NCBI GenBank assembly: GCA_009692465.1
Contig: SHZD01000019.1
Span: 1-45,485 of the forward strand
Direction of reading: 5' to 3'
DNA length: 45,485 bases
DNA from: Myxococcales bacterium
GTDB taxonomy: Bacteria > Myxococcota_A > UBA9042
Position 1 is the first letter of the stretch. Each line of letters begins with the position of its first letter. Shown here piece after piece: positions 29,744-39,094 of this stretch. A program made the translations under genes and the position numbers. The notes under the pieces were generated by a model. That model was not told the origin of the DNA. It ran no database searches and saw nothing but the letters and a program-made list of their open reading frames with translations.

Positions 29744-30583
29744 ATGGCAGATTTGCGCGACCGCAAAGTGTTAATCAAAGTAGGCGGCGAGACCGTCCGC
29801 GCGCTCGCTGACCGCCAACGGTTGGCCCGCGACGTCGCCGCTGTGGTGGCTACCGGCGCACAAGTGATCGTCATTCACGGGGCTGGTCCGCAGATTACCG
29901 AACTGGGTCAGCGGCTTGGAATTGCCTCCGTATTTCGGGCAGGTCGCCGAGTCACCGATGCGGCGATGTTGCAGGCTGTCGCTATGGCTATGTGCGGAGA
30001 AGTAGGCCCCAATTTGCTCGCGGCCTTTCTTGGTGTCGGCTTGCCGGCGGTTGCAACCACGGCAGCTTCTGCGGGTCTGGCGATAGGCGTCAAGCGCGCA
30101 CCGACAAGGGTGACCGGAGAGTCTGAACCCGTGGATTTTGGCTTGGTCGCTGACGTCGCAACGGTCAACGGCGCGCTAGTGGCCTGCCTATGGCAAGCGG
30201 GGTTCGTACCTGTCCTCAGTTCACTAGTTGCCGATGCGGATGGTCAACTGCTCAATGTCAATGCCGATACGTTGGTGACCGCGTTGGTACCAGCCCTTGG
30301 CATTGACGATGTCGTGTTGGTTACGGGCGTCCCTGGCGTTTTTGGCGACATCGATGATCCCGCAACCCACATGGCACACTTGACGCCAGCCCAAATCGGT
30401 CCGCTGATCCAAAGCGGTGCCGTCAAAGGCGGGATGGTGGCCAAGTTGGAAGAAGTTGCCAAACTGTTGCAGCGTGGTGTAAGACGGGTGATTCTCACTG
30501 GCTTTGGCCACGAAAATGCCATAGCCGATGCACTTCTAGGCCGCCCTGGCTTGCGAACAATTGTCGAGGGAGAACTGCCTTGA
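29744..30583 (+). CDS. argB: Acetylglutamate kinase (ArgB/LysZ family)
   Basis: LIKVGGE, HGAGPQI, GRRVTDAAMLQAV, LNVNADTLVTALV, KGGMVAKLEEV. Confidence 0.88.
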   Translation: MADLRDRKVLIKVGGETVRALADRQRLARDVAAVVATGAQVIVIHGAGPQITELGQRLGIASVFRAGRRVTDAAMLQAVAMAMCGEVGPNLLAAFLGVGLPAVATTAASAGLAIGVKRAPTRVTGESEPVDFGLVADVATVNGALVACLWQAGFVPVLSSLVADADGQLLNVNADTLVTALVPALGIDDVVLVTGVPGVFGDIDDPATHMAHLTPAQIGPLIQSGAVKGGMVAKLEEVAKLLQRGVRRVILTGFGHENAIADALLGRPGLRTIVEGELP

Positions 30584-31245
30584 TTGCTGCTGTGCTCAGG
30601 CTCAAGTTGCCATGGTGTTGTCGCGTCGGTCGGGCGGCGGTTGTCATCGGCGTTCTAGCCACTGCAGGCGTGGCTTTCGCCCACGACGTAGATGGCAAAC
30701 TCGGCATCGGTTTTGAGGAATCGTTGACCGCTGTCGGCGTTCGCCAAGTCATTCCGGTCACCGACGCCCAAGCGAACAAACAAACCTTTGCCCAACCCGA
30801 CATTCGCGCCTCTGGGCTCGCAGGTCGGGCGTGGTTCGGCAACGTCGGTGTCGAGGGCATTTTCGGCTTTCTGGCCCATATCCCGCGCGGAAAAGATGCA
30901 CCTCCTAATGAATTTGCTAGTTTTTTATCACTGGGTGCGACCTACAACGTCGTGCGCGGCCCACAGGTCAATCTCGGCATCGGCGTCCGCGCATTGGCCG
31001 CTATCGCCCGCACCAATGTTGGCACGGTGGCGACAGACCTTCGTTTTGGAATTGCTTTTGAAATTCCAGTGCGTATCGAGTACTTCTTCAACCAAACCTT
31101 CGCCATCGCTGGCGCATTTGGACCGACATTGGCTGTCAACACGGCGCGACCCAACCCGTTGACGGGAAGCAGTCAGTCTTTTGACATAGCGATCGCCCGC
31201 GGCGACTTTGGCGGCGGCCTGGGTTTTACCTACTACTTACGCTGA
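30580..31245 (+). CDS. Putative outer-membrane/exported protein
   Basis: Signal-like N-terminus, glycine/aromatic beta-strands ending GGGLGFTYYLR; TTG start overlaps the argB stop (TTGA). Confidence 0.65.
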   Translation: MIAAVLRLKLPWCCRVGRAAVVIGVLATAGVAFAHDVDGKLGIGFEESLTAVGVRQVIPVTDAQANKQTFAQPDIRASGLAGRAWFGNVGVEGIFGFLAHIPRGKDAPPNEFASFLSLGATYNVVRGPQVNLGIGVRALAAIARTNVGTVATDLRFGIAFEIPVRIEYFFNQTFAIAGAFGPTLAVNTARPNPLTGSSQSFDIAIARGDFGGGLGFTYYLR

Positions 31246-31310
31246 ACTACTCGCTTTGAGCGCCGCCGTCGCCGCTGCCCACTCCCATTCAACATAGGAG
31301 GAATTGCCCA

Positions 31311-32354
31311 ATGCGCATTGCGCTCTTGCCCGGCGACGGAATTGGTCGCGAAGTCGTCGCTGCAGCCAAAGAGGTTCTGGAACACGCTGCCAGACGCTTC
31401 GATTTTTCGTTTAGTTCGGAGTGGATTGACTTGGGGGCTGAGCGCTACCTGCGCACTGGCGAGACCATGCCGCAGCACGTGTTTGAGCACCTGCGCGACG
31501 ACTTCGACTGCATCTTGCTCGGCGCGTTTGGCGATCCACGGGTGCCAACCAATATCCACGCCAAAGAGATCCTGCTCGGCCTGCGCCAACGCTTGGATCT
31601 GTATGTTAATTTGCGGCCTGTGCGCTTAGTTGATGCCCGACTTTGTCCTCTCAAAGGCGTCGTCGAGGGCGGCATCGACATGGCGATCGTCCGCGAGAAC
31701 ACGGAGAGCGTCTACGTCGGCATCGGCGGCTCTTTCAAGCCCGACACCGACGACGAAATCGCTCAAAATATTATGCTATCTACGCGCAGAGGCTGCGACC
31801 GGCTCTTGCATTATGCGTTTGAGCTAGCGCGCACCCGCCGCCGCAAGTTGGTGCTGTGCGACAAGGCCAACGCAATCGAAGCTGCGCACGGCCTGTGGCG
31901 TAAATCTCTGAAATCCTTGGCGCCTCGCTATCCAGATGTGGTGGCCACCACGCTCTATGCTGACGTTGCGGCGATGCGTATGGTGACTCATCCTCATGAA
32001 TTTGATGTTATTGTCGGCGACAACATGATTGGCGACATCCTCTCGGATCTAGCGGCTGCCCTCGTTGGAGGTCTCGGCCTGGCCCCTTCGGCCTCGACTC
32101 ATCCCGGTCGGGTTGCGCTGTACGAACCGGTCCATGGTTCAGCGCCCGACATTGTCGGCACAGGCAAAGCCAATCCGTTGGCGGCGATCCTGTCGCTGGG
32201 CATGTTGCTGCGTGACCAAGGTCACTGTGCTGCGGCTCTAGCTATTGAAGCCGCGTGTAGCCAATCGGTGGTGGAGCGCGCCTGTACTCCCGACCTCGGC
32301 GGGGCCTTGACGACCTCCGATGTCACCGCTTGGATCTGTGCCTGCTTGGGCTAG
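31311..32354 (+). CDS. Isopropylmalate/isocitrate/homoisocitrate dehydrogenase-family protein
   Basis: LLPGDGIGREVV, RENTE, FDVIVGDNMIGDILSDLAA, YEPVHGSAPDI; RBS AGGAGGA. Confidence 0.88.
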   Translation: MRIALLPGDGIGREVVAAAKEVLEHAARRFDFSFSSEWIDLGAERYLRTGETMPQHVFEHLRDDFDCILLGAFGDPRVPTNIHAKEILLGLRQRLDLYVNLRPVRLVDARLCPLKGVVEGGIDMAIVRENTESVYVGIGGSFKPDTDDEIAQNIMLSTRRGCDRLLHYAFELARTRRRKLVLCDKANAIEAAHGLWRKSLKSLAPRYPDVVATTLYADVAAMRMVTHPHEFDVIVGDNMIGDILSDLAAALVGGLGLAPSASTHPGRVALYEPVHGSAPDIVGTGKANPLAAILSLGMLLRDQGHCAAALAIEAACSQSVVERACTPDLGGALTTSDVTAWICACLG

Positions 32355-32435
32355 GAGCCTGTCGGAAATCAATCGGTTATGAAATATCTTTGCGGTTATA
32401 CACAATGAATCCATTGCGATCCGACAGTCTCCTAG
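32351..32435. repeat. Inverted repeat pair CTAGGAGCCTGTCGGA ... TCCGACAGTCTCCTAG
   Basis: Arms 32351-32366 and 32420-32435, 15/16 complementary. Confidence 0.93.
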
Positions 32436-32451
32436 CTTCTCAGATATTCTG

Positions 32452-32499
32452 AACTGTCCAAGAACTGCCCGGAGTGAATCCGTGCAGTTTCGGACAGTT
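32452..32499. repeat. Imperfect hairpin AACTGTCC-AAGAACTGCCCGG ... CCGTGCAGTTTC-GGACAGTT
   Basis: Arms read directly; about 20-bp stem with small bulges. Confidence 0.85.
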
Positions 32500-32501
32500 G
32501 C

Positions 32502-32521
32502 CGCCGTCTAGCCAGACGGCG
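32502..32521. repeat. Perfect hairpin CGCCGTCT-AGCC-AGACGGCG
   Basis: 8-bp stem, 4-nt loop. Confidence 0.85.
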
Positions 32522-32558
32522 CTAGGAGCGAGTCGGAATACTCCGACACGCTCCTAGC
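32521..32558. repeat. Near-perfect hairpin GCTAGGAGCGAGTCGGA-ATAC-TCCGACACGCTCCTAGC
   Basis: 17-bp arms with one mismatch; same motif family as 32351-32435. Confidence 0.93.
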
Positions 32559-32681
32559 GAACAACTAAATTTGGTTATGCTTCGTGACTGACAACGCTAT
32601 ATCCTTGACATCGACGGCAACTGCCGGTATCCGCCTTGCCCGCGGCAACCGTGCTGCCCACCAATTTGTCGCAGGCGTGCT

Positions 32682-34673
32682 ATGGCCGACCAAATGATGC
32701 ATCGGACTACTCTTGAGGACGGCCGCCCAGCCGTGCGTTTCAGTGGTCGAATCCTATTTCTTTATGAAGATCAGAATCTTGTGCGACGGCAGCTCGCCGG
32801 CGAACAGGTGGCTTGGGATCCGAATGCACCGCTCATTGACAACATTTCCACCGACGAAATTACGCCGGCGTGGGTGTGTTTCTACTTTGACGAAACACTG
32901 GGGGACTATTCGCTGGTCGGCTTGCGCGGAGGAGCCATAGAGCCAAACAGCGTCAAGAATGGCGGCTTTTCGGTGGTGGTCTCGGGCAAGTCCAAAGGCT
33001 GCGGTTCGTCACGCGAGACTGCCCCCTATTCGGAACAAGCAGCTGGAGTGCGGTTGGTCATTGCCCAAACGATTGAGAAAATCTACGGGCAAAATAGCCA
33101 AAACATTGGATTGTACACGAGCACTGATTTTGGCCTGATTCCTCGAATTGCGGCCGGCGAAGCGATCGCCATCGATGAGTTTACCCGCGGATTGGACCCG
33201 GTTGCCGCCCAAATCGTGCTTAGCGGTGGCTTGTTTGCCTACAATCGCAACCGCATGACCGGTGATATAAAGCCACCAGCACTTGCGACCGCTGCTCGGC
33301 CGATGAATCTAGTTGAGAAGATCATTGCGCATCATGCGATTGTCGACGCTGCTTCAGGCCAAACTGGGGCAACGGCGGTGCAACCCGACGATGCGGTGTT
33401 TGTGCGCACCGGTGTTCGCTTCAGCCACGATTACACCACCGCAATGGCTCAGGCTAGCTTTCATGCCGCCTTGGGCGCTGATGCTAAAGTTACTGATCCA
33501 CAATCGATTTTCGCTTTTCGCGATCACCTGACGTTCCTCAAAGGCGTCATGTCCGCAAAACACAAGGCGATGGGGCTCGATGCTCAGTCCGACCAACTAG
33601 CTATAATTCAACGCCAATTTTGTGCAGAGCAGGGCATCCGGTTATATGACGAAAGTGCCGACGGCTCCGGTTCCGAAGCCATATGCCACAACGCGGTCTT
33701 GGAGGATTTGGGCACTCCGGGCGACATCATTGTTGGCACCGACTCACACACCTGTACCGGAGGCGCTCTCGGTGCGTTTGCGTTTGGCGTCGGCTCCACT
33801 GACATGGCCAACACTTGGTATAGCAAGGATATTCGCGTCACCGTCCCCCATTCGGTGCGCTTTATCATCTCCGGTGTTTTGCGCGCTGGATTGTCCGCCA
33901 AGGACGTAATGCTGCGGATCTTGGCGACACCTTTCATCAAAGATGGCCACGCCATCGGCAAAGTGTTGGAATTTTGCGGATCGGGCGTGCAAGCCATGTC
34001 GATGGACGAACGCGCCACCTTGACCAACATGGCCGTGGAGGCCGGTGCAACGTCGGGAATTATTGAGGCGGACACGACCACATTGGCCTGGTTGCAGCAA
34101 ATTCGACCCCAAACCACGCTCGAAAAGCTGAGCGGCGTCGTGTTTCAATCCGACGCAGACGCCCACTATTTCGCCAGCTTCGACATCGATTTGGACCAGC
34201 TCGATTTGATGGTGGCGACTCCAGGCGATCCGCGCAATGGGGTTGCCATTGGCGATCTGGGTCCGCCGATCAAAGTCGATCTCGCCTATGGTGGTTCGTG
34301 TACCGGCGGCAAAATGGCAGACATGGACATGTACGCGCTCGTACTGCGCGCTGCTGTGGACAAGGGGCGTCGCGTCCATCCGGACGTCCAGTTGTACATT
34401 CAATACGGCAGTCAAAAAATCAAACAATATGCCGTGGATCGCGGTTATCCAGCGCTATTTGCCGCAGTTGGAGCGCACGTGATTGACCCGTCTTGCGGTG
34501 CCTGTATCAATGCTGGCCCTGGCGTGTCGAAAACTGCAGATACCGTCACAGTGTCCGCAATCAACCGAAACTTTCCCGGTCGTTCCGGCCCAGGCAAAGT
34601 GTACCTCGCTAGTCCAATGGTTGTCGCGGCTTCCGCAATTGTGGGCCACATCGCCTCGCCTGACCAGATTTAG
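32682..34673 (+). CDS. Aconitase/3-isopropylmalate dehydratase superfamily, fused, small (swivel) domain N-terminal
   Basis: N-terminal swivel-like SKGCGSSRETAPYSEQAAGVRLVIA; then GTDSHTCTGGALGAFAFGVGSTDMA, GGSCTGGKMADM, DPSCGACINAGPG, INRNFPGRSGPGKVYLASPMVVAASAIVGHI. Confidence 0.88.
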   Translation: MADQMMHRTTLEDGRPAVRFSGRILFLYEDQNLVRRQLAGEQVAWDPNAPLIDNISTDEITPAWVCFYFDETLGDYSLVGLRGGAIEPNSVKNGGFSVVVSGKSKGCGSSRETAPYSEQAAGVRLVIAQTIEKIYGQNSQNIGLYTSTDFGLIPRIAAGEAIAIDEFTRGLDPVAAQIVLSGGLFAYNRNRMTGDIKPPALATAARPMNLVEKIIAHHAIVDAASGQTGATAVQPDDAVFVRTGVRFSHDYTTAMAQASFHAALGADAKVTDPQSIFAFRDHLTFLKGVMSAKHKAMGLDAQSDQLAIIQRQFCAEQGIRLYDESADGSGSEAICHNAVLEDLGTPGDIIVGTDSHTCTGGALGAFAFGVGSTDMANTWYSKDIRVTVPHSVRFIISGVLRAGLSAKDVMLRILATPFIKDGHAIGKVLEFCGSGVQAMSMDERATLTNMAVEAGATSGIIEADTTTLAWLQQIRPQTTLEKLSGVVFQSDADAHYFASFDIDLDQLDLMVATPGDPRNGVAIGDLGPPIKVDLAYGGSCTGGKMADMDMYALVLRAAVDKGRRVHPDVQLYIQYGSQKIKQYAVDRGYPALFAAVGAHVIDPSCGACINAGPGVSKTADTVTVSAINRNFPGRSGPGKVYLASPMVVAASAIVGHIASPDQI

Positions 34674-34825
34674 TCATTGTCGCTGCCCAGATTTAGTCAT
34701 TGTCGCTGCCCAGATTTAGTCATTGTCGCTGCCCAGATTTAGTCATTGTCGCTGCCCAGATTTAGTCATTGTCGCTGCCCAGATTTAGTCATTGTCGCTG
34801 CCCAAATATGATCAATGCCCGTGCC
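34665..34825. repeat. Tandem repeat, 6 perfect copies plus 1 degenerate copy (and partial trace to about 34840) of CAGATTTAGTCATTGTCGCTGCC (23 bp)
   Basis: Units start at 34665, 34688, 34711, 34734, 34757, 34780; degenerate unit 34803-34825. Confidence 0.97.
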
Positions 34826-34862
34826 CAGATTTGATCATCCTTTTTCCCCCGCAGGAGGCGCT

Positions 34863-36305
34863 ATGACCGCAAGATTGTTGAGACTTCACGGTGCTTTTGC
34901 GTCGGCCATTTGCGTCATAGCCTTGCCGGCGCTCGCTGCGCCGCCTGTGGCGTCACCTGCACGGCAATCTTCACCTGCACCTGTTGCGGCAGTCAGTGCG
35001 GTCAGCGACGGGGTCAGTCGCGCCGTTGCCTTGCGCCAAAGCGGGCAATACTTAGAAGCCACACAGGTTTTGCTAGTTTGGCTTGGTGATAACCCAGCGG
35101 ACGCTCGCGCTCGAAATGAACTGGGCGCCTTGTACGCCTTGCACGGTCAACTGCGTGAAGCCCAAGATCAATTTGAGCAAGCAGTCCAGCTCGAGCCAAA
35201 ATTGCGCGCGGCTCGCTGGAATTTGGCGGAGGCGCAACGAGCCGACGAGCGTTGCAACGATGCTCTGCCGCACTATGCGAAGCTGGTTGAGGACGATCCA
35301 CGCGATGGCCCGCCGTACAAGGGATTGTGCTTGTGCAACGCGATTTTGGGCCGGTGGGACGCGGCCGTAGTGGCTTGCGACACCTTGGCGAAAAAATTTC
35401 CAGGGACGTCGCTGGGCAAATGGGCTGAGGCCCAGCGCAGTCGGATCAGCGAATTGGCCGCAGCGGGCGAACTGACCGTCGGGCAGATGGAAGCTGAAGG
35501 AAAGCAGCTATTTGCCGAAAAGCGCTATGCCGACGCGGCGGCGTGGCTGGCGATGGCGGCGGCCGCAGATCCCAGCGCAGATCGTGAATATCGTTTGGCA
35601 ATGGCACTGTTGGGCACTCAAGACCTGCTCGGCTGTCACGCAGCATTGGAGCGCGCCGTCCGTTTGGACCCCAAGCACCAACCCGCGCTGGTCGCGATGG
35701 TGACCGTGGCTAGGGCGCTGCGCAATTTTGGAAGTGGCGCTCGCGACATTCGCTTTGCGGCGATCGATGAAACGATCGAACGCGCCTTGGCGCGCGCCTT
35801 GGTCAATGCCGATTTGGTCGTGGCTCGCCAGCTCGCCATCGTCATTACCGCTGCCAAGGCTCCCAACGACGCCGGTGCGATTGGTTGGCTCCTAGCCGCC
35901 GAAGTCGAGTTGCGCGACGGTCGCTACAGCAAGGCGTTGGAGTGGCTAGATAAGGCCAACAAGGCGCGTCCCAAGCATGACGCGATTCGCAAGGCGCAGG
36001 CTGAGGTCTACTTTCATCTGGGTCGCTTCGCCGACGCCCGCCAACTCGCCAGTCTGCCACCGCCGCCAGCGCAGGTGGCCGCCAATGCAGACTTGGCGGT
36101 TTTCATGCGGCATCGGCGTGACGAGTTTGATCATCAACTCAAGATGATGCTGGATCCTGGGCTGCGGCCGCTGCCGGCAATTCAGGATCTGGTGGCTGGC
36201 GACATGCGGCCGCCGCCCAAAGTGGAGACTGCGCCCGTGGTGGTTGCCCCTACAATGCCGACCAAGCCCACTGGCAAGGTGGGCAAGTCGGGCAAGAAGA
36301 AGTGA
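34863..36305 (+). CDS. TPR-repeat exported protein
   Basis: RBS CAGGAGG; signal peptide MTARLLRLHGAFASAICVIALPALA; TPR motifs. Confidence 0.8.
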   Translation: MTARLLRLHGAFASAICVIALPALAAPPVASPARQSSPAPVAAVSAVSDGVSRAVALRQSGQYLEATQVLLVWLGDNPADARARNELGALYALHGQLREAQDQFEQAVQLEPKLRAARWNLAEAQRADERCNDALPHYAKLVEDDPRDGPPYKGLCLCNAILGRWDAAVVACDTLAKKFPGTSLGKWAEAQRSRISELAAAGELTVGQMEAEGKQLFAEKRYADAAAWLAMAAAADPSADREYRLAMALLGTQDLLGCHAALERAVRLDPKHQPALVAMVTVARALRNFGSGARDIRFAAIDETIERALARALVNADLVVARQLAIVITAAKAPNDAGAIGWLLAAEVELRDGRYSKALEWLDKANKARPKHDAIRKAQAEVYFHLGRFADARQLASLPPPPAQVAANADLAVFMRHRRDEFDHQLKMMLDPGLRPLPAIQDLVAGDMRPPPKVETAPVVVAPTMPTKPTGKVGKSGKKK

Positions 36306-37537
36306 CCAATGCCCAGCGACTCGTGCAGCTTGGAGCCACCAAGGCCAGCGGACAGGTTTGCGGTTCCGTGCTTCTGCCGACCCCGGATGGGCGAGTCGAC
36401 TTTGTGCCTCACGCCCAGATCAGCTGGAGCGATGCCCGCATCGTGCACGTGCAGCCGATCGACCGCGTGCCGGATCCTGCCAGTGCGCTGTGGCTGCCCG
36501 CGTTTGTCGACTTGCACGCTCACTGGCCGCAGACGGCGGTGCGCGGGCAGTTCAGCGGTCAATTGCTGCCCTGGTTGCGGCAGTCGATATGGCCGGCCGA
36601 AGCGAAGTTTGCGGACGAACAAGTGGCCCGAGCGGGCGTTGCCGCGTTTCTGCATACCGCCCAGCGTGCAGGGACGTGTAGCGGCTTGGTTTTCGGACCT
36701 CCATTTGCCGGTGCCAGCCAGATTTTTGCGCAAATCGCTCCGCATGGCTGGATCGAAGGCCCTGCGATCATGGAGGTCAATGGGCCTGTAGCGCTGCTAC
36801 AGTCGGCACCGATGATGCTGACGGAATTACAAACGCAAAATCGTGACACTGTGGCGATATCGCCGCGTTTTGCGCCGAGCCTGTCCGCAGAAGGACTAGC
36901 GGCCTGCGGTCTGGCGGCTGCCGCAACCCATTGGCCAGTCCAAAGTCATCTTGCTGAAAATATAGATGAACTTCGTTGGGTGGCCGAACTCTTTGCCGAA
37001 GCTGAGGATTATACTGATGTCTATGACCGCGCTGGTCTTTTAGGGCCGCGGACGATACTGGCCCATGCGATCCACTTGAGTGACCGCGAATTGCAGCGTC
37101 TGGCTGCGACCGGGACGTGGGTTGCGCACTGCCCGACGAGCAACGAAGCGCTCGGTTCGGGGCGAATGCCACTGGAGCGGTTGAGGCAATTTGGGCTGCG
37201 CTGGGTACTGGCCACCGATGTCGGTGCTGGACCACAACTGAGTCAATTCGACGTAATGCGTGCGTTTTTACGCTTGCATCCGCCAGAACTTACGACTGCC
37301 GTGGACGCACTGTGTCGGACAACAGCGATCGCCGGAGCGTTTTTGGCCCAGTTTGACCAAGGATTGCAAGGCCTTGGCACCTTGGCTGCGGGCGCCCCTG
37401 CGCATCTGATTGCCGTTCCTCGACCGACTGGCAACGACGCCGAGGCGATTTTGCGAAGTCTTTTTAGCTCTTTACCCGACAACGCCGAGCAGGTGCCGCT
37501 GGCGGTGGTCGCTTGGGGACAGCCGCTAGACTGCTAA
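36302..37537 (+). CDS. Amidohydrolase (chlorohydrolase/cytosine deaminase-like)
   Basis: DLHAHWPQT, HLAENIDEL, AHAIHLSDREL, HCPTSNEALGSGRMPL, LATDVGAG; GTGA overlap with upstream gene. Confidence 0.8.
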   Translation: MTNAQRLVQLGATKASGQVCGSVLLPTPDGRVDFVPHAQISWSDARIVHVQPIDRVPDPASALWLPAFVDLHAHWPQTAVRGQFSGQLLPWLRQSIWPAEAKFADEQVARAGVAAFLHTAQRAGTCSGLVFGPPFAGASQIFAQIAPHGWIEGPAIMEVNGPVALLQSAPMMLTELQTQNRDTVAISPRFAPSLSAEGLAACGLAAAATHWPVQSHLAENIDELRWVAELFAEAEDYTDVYDRAGLLGPRTILAHAIHLSDRELQRLAATGTWVAHCPTSNEALGSGRMPLERLRQFGLRWVLATDVGAGPQLSQFDVMRAFLRLHPPELTTAVDALCRTTAIAGAFLAQFDQGLQGLGTLAAGAPAHLIAVPRPTGNDAEAILRSLFSSLPDNAEQVPLAVVAWGQPLDC

Positions 37538-37726
37538 TTGACGCAGTGCGTCACGAACGGCGGGCCAAAGCCAAACAAGCGCTTGACGTCGGCCGCGCGC
37601 TTTTGGACACTGCGCCGCCCAACGCGGCTGCTTGGCTGACGTTGGTGACACGCGTCCACTAATCGGCTAAAATACAAGAACTTGCCAATTGGTCTGCCGC
37701 CAGAGGCAGCCAGCGAGAATGGCCCC

Positions 37727-39010
37727 ATGAGCACTTCCAAATCCAACGGCCGCCGCAAAGTGGTTTTAGCCTACTCCGGTGGTCTCGACACCTCTGTAAT
37801 GCTACATTGGCTTAAGTATACACAGGGTTGCGACGTCGTTTGCATGACTGCCGACGTAGGTCAAGGGGAAGAGCTCGACGGCCTGCGCGACAAAGCCATT
37901 CGCTCGGGAGCTGAGGCGATTCACATTGTCGATTTGCGCGAAACCTTCGTGCGTGACTACGTTTTTCCGTCCTTGATGGCCAATGCGGTGTACGAGGGCT
38001 ATTACTTGCTGGGCACTTCGCTGGCCCGGCCACCGATCGCCAAGGCCCTGGTCGAAGTTGCCGTCGCTGAGGGTTGCCAAGCGATCTCGCATGGAGCCAC
38101 GGGCAAAGGCAACGATCAAGTGCGCTTTGAGCTCGGCGCCTATGCGCTCCAACCATCCATTGAAGTCATTGCCCCGTGGCGCACCTGGCCCTACAAAAGC
38201 CGTAGCGATTTGATTGTCTATTGCAAACAGCACGACATCCCGGTGGCAGCGACCGCCGAAAAGCCCTATTCGACCGACCGCAATCTGTTGCATATCAGTT
38301 TTGAGGGCGGGATTTTGGAAGATCCTTGGCGCGCCCCACCCGAGGATATGTTCAAGCTGACTGTGGACCCACGGTTTGCGCCAAACGAGTCCGAAGATGT
38401 TGAAATCGCATTCGAAGATGGAGCCCCGATCTCAATCAACGGTGTGATTCTGGGCCCGGTGGCGCTTCTGGAAAAGGCCAACGCGATTGGCGGAAAACAT
38501 GGCATCGGTCGCGTCGATATCGTTGAAAATCGATATGTTGGCATCAAGTCGCGCGGCGTGTACGAGACCCCAGGCGGCACTTTGTTGTACCACGCCCATC
38601 GCGCCGTCGAGTCACTGGTGCTCGATCGCGAAGTCATGAGTTTGCGCGACGGCCTTGTTCCGCAGTTTACCCGCATGATCTACAACGGTTACTGGTTCAG
38701 CCCTGAGATGGCGCAGATGTTGGCTTTCATGAAGAATATTCAGAAGGGCGTTACCGGCGTGGCTCGTTTGCAGCTCTACAAGGGCGGCGTGCAAGTAACC
38801 GGCCGTAAGGCTCGAAATTCGCTGTATAATCCGGAATACAGTACGTTTGAGGCCGATAAGGTCTACAACCAAGCTGACGCCGATGGGTTTATCAAGCTCA
38901 ATGCCCTGCGCCTCAAGCTCAACACCTATCGCGACCGCGCGACTCTCGCGGATCCCACGCCTGAAGTTGCAGAAAACGTTGCGGATCTGCGCGCCAATTA
39001 CATCGATTAG
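37727..39010 (+). CDS. argG: Argininosuccinate synthase
   Basis: [55 protein letters not shown]. Confidence 0.95.
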   Translation: MSTSKSNGRRKVVLAYSGGLDTSVMLHWLKYTQGCDVVCMTADVGQGEELDGLRDKAIRSGAEAIHIVDLRETFVRDYVFPSLMANAVYEGYYLLGTSLARPPIAKALVEVAVAEGCQAISHGATGKGNDQVRFELGAYALQPSIEVIAPWRTWPYKSRSDLIVYCKQHDIPVAATAEKPYSTDRNLLHISFEGGILEDPWRAPPEDMFKLTVDPRFAPNESEDVEIAFEDGAPISINGVILGPVALLEKANAIGGKHGIGRVDIVENRYVGIKSRGVYETPGGTLLYHAHRAVESLVLDREVMSLRDGLVPQFTRMIYNGYWFSPEMAQMLAFMKNIQKGVTGVARLQLYKGGVQVTGRKARNSLYNPEYSTFEADKVYNQADADGFIKLNALRLKLNTYRDRATLADPTPEVAENVADLRANYID

Positions 39011-39094
39011 GCTGTGGCCAGTCCCGTCACCTTGAAGCCCACATCGGTCGACCAGGCGGATAGCCTTGTCTTAGTCGATGACCAACGAGGAATT

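Noticed and set aside
28580-32682. Possible lysW small carrier gene in gaps of the argC-argB cluster
   Set aside because: Gaps are short or filled with hairpins; no CxxC small ORF was recognised by eye.
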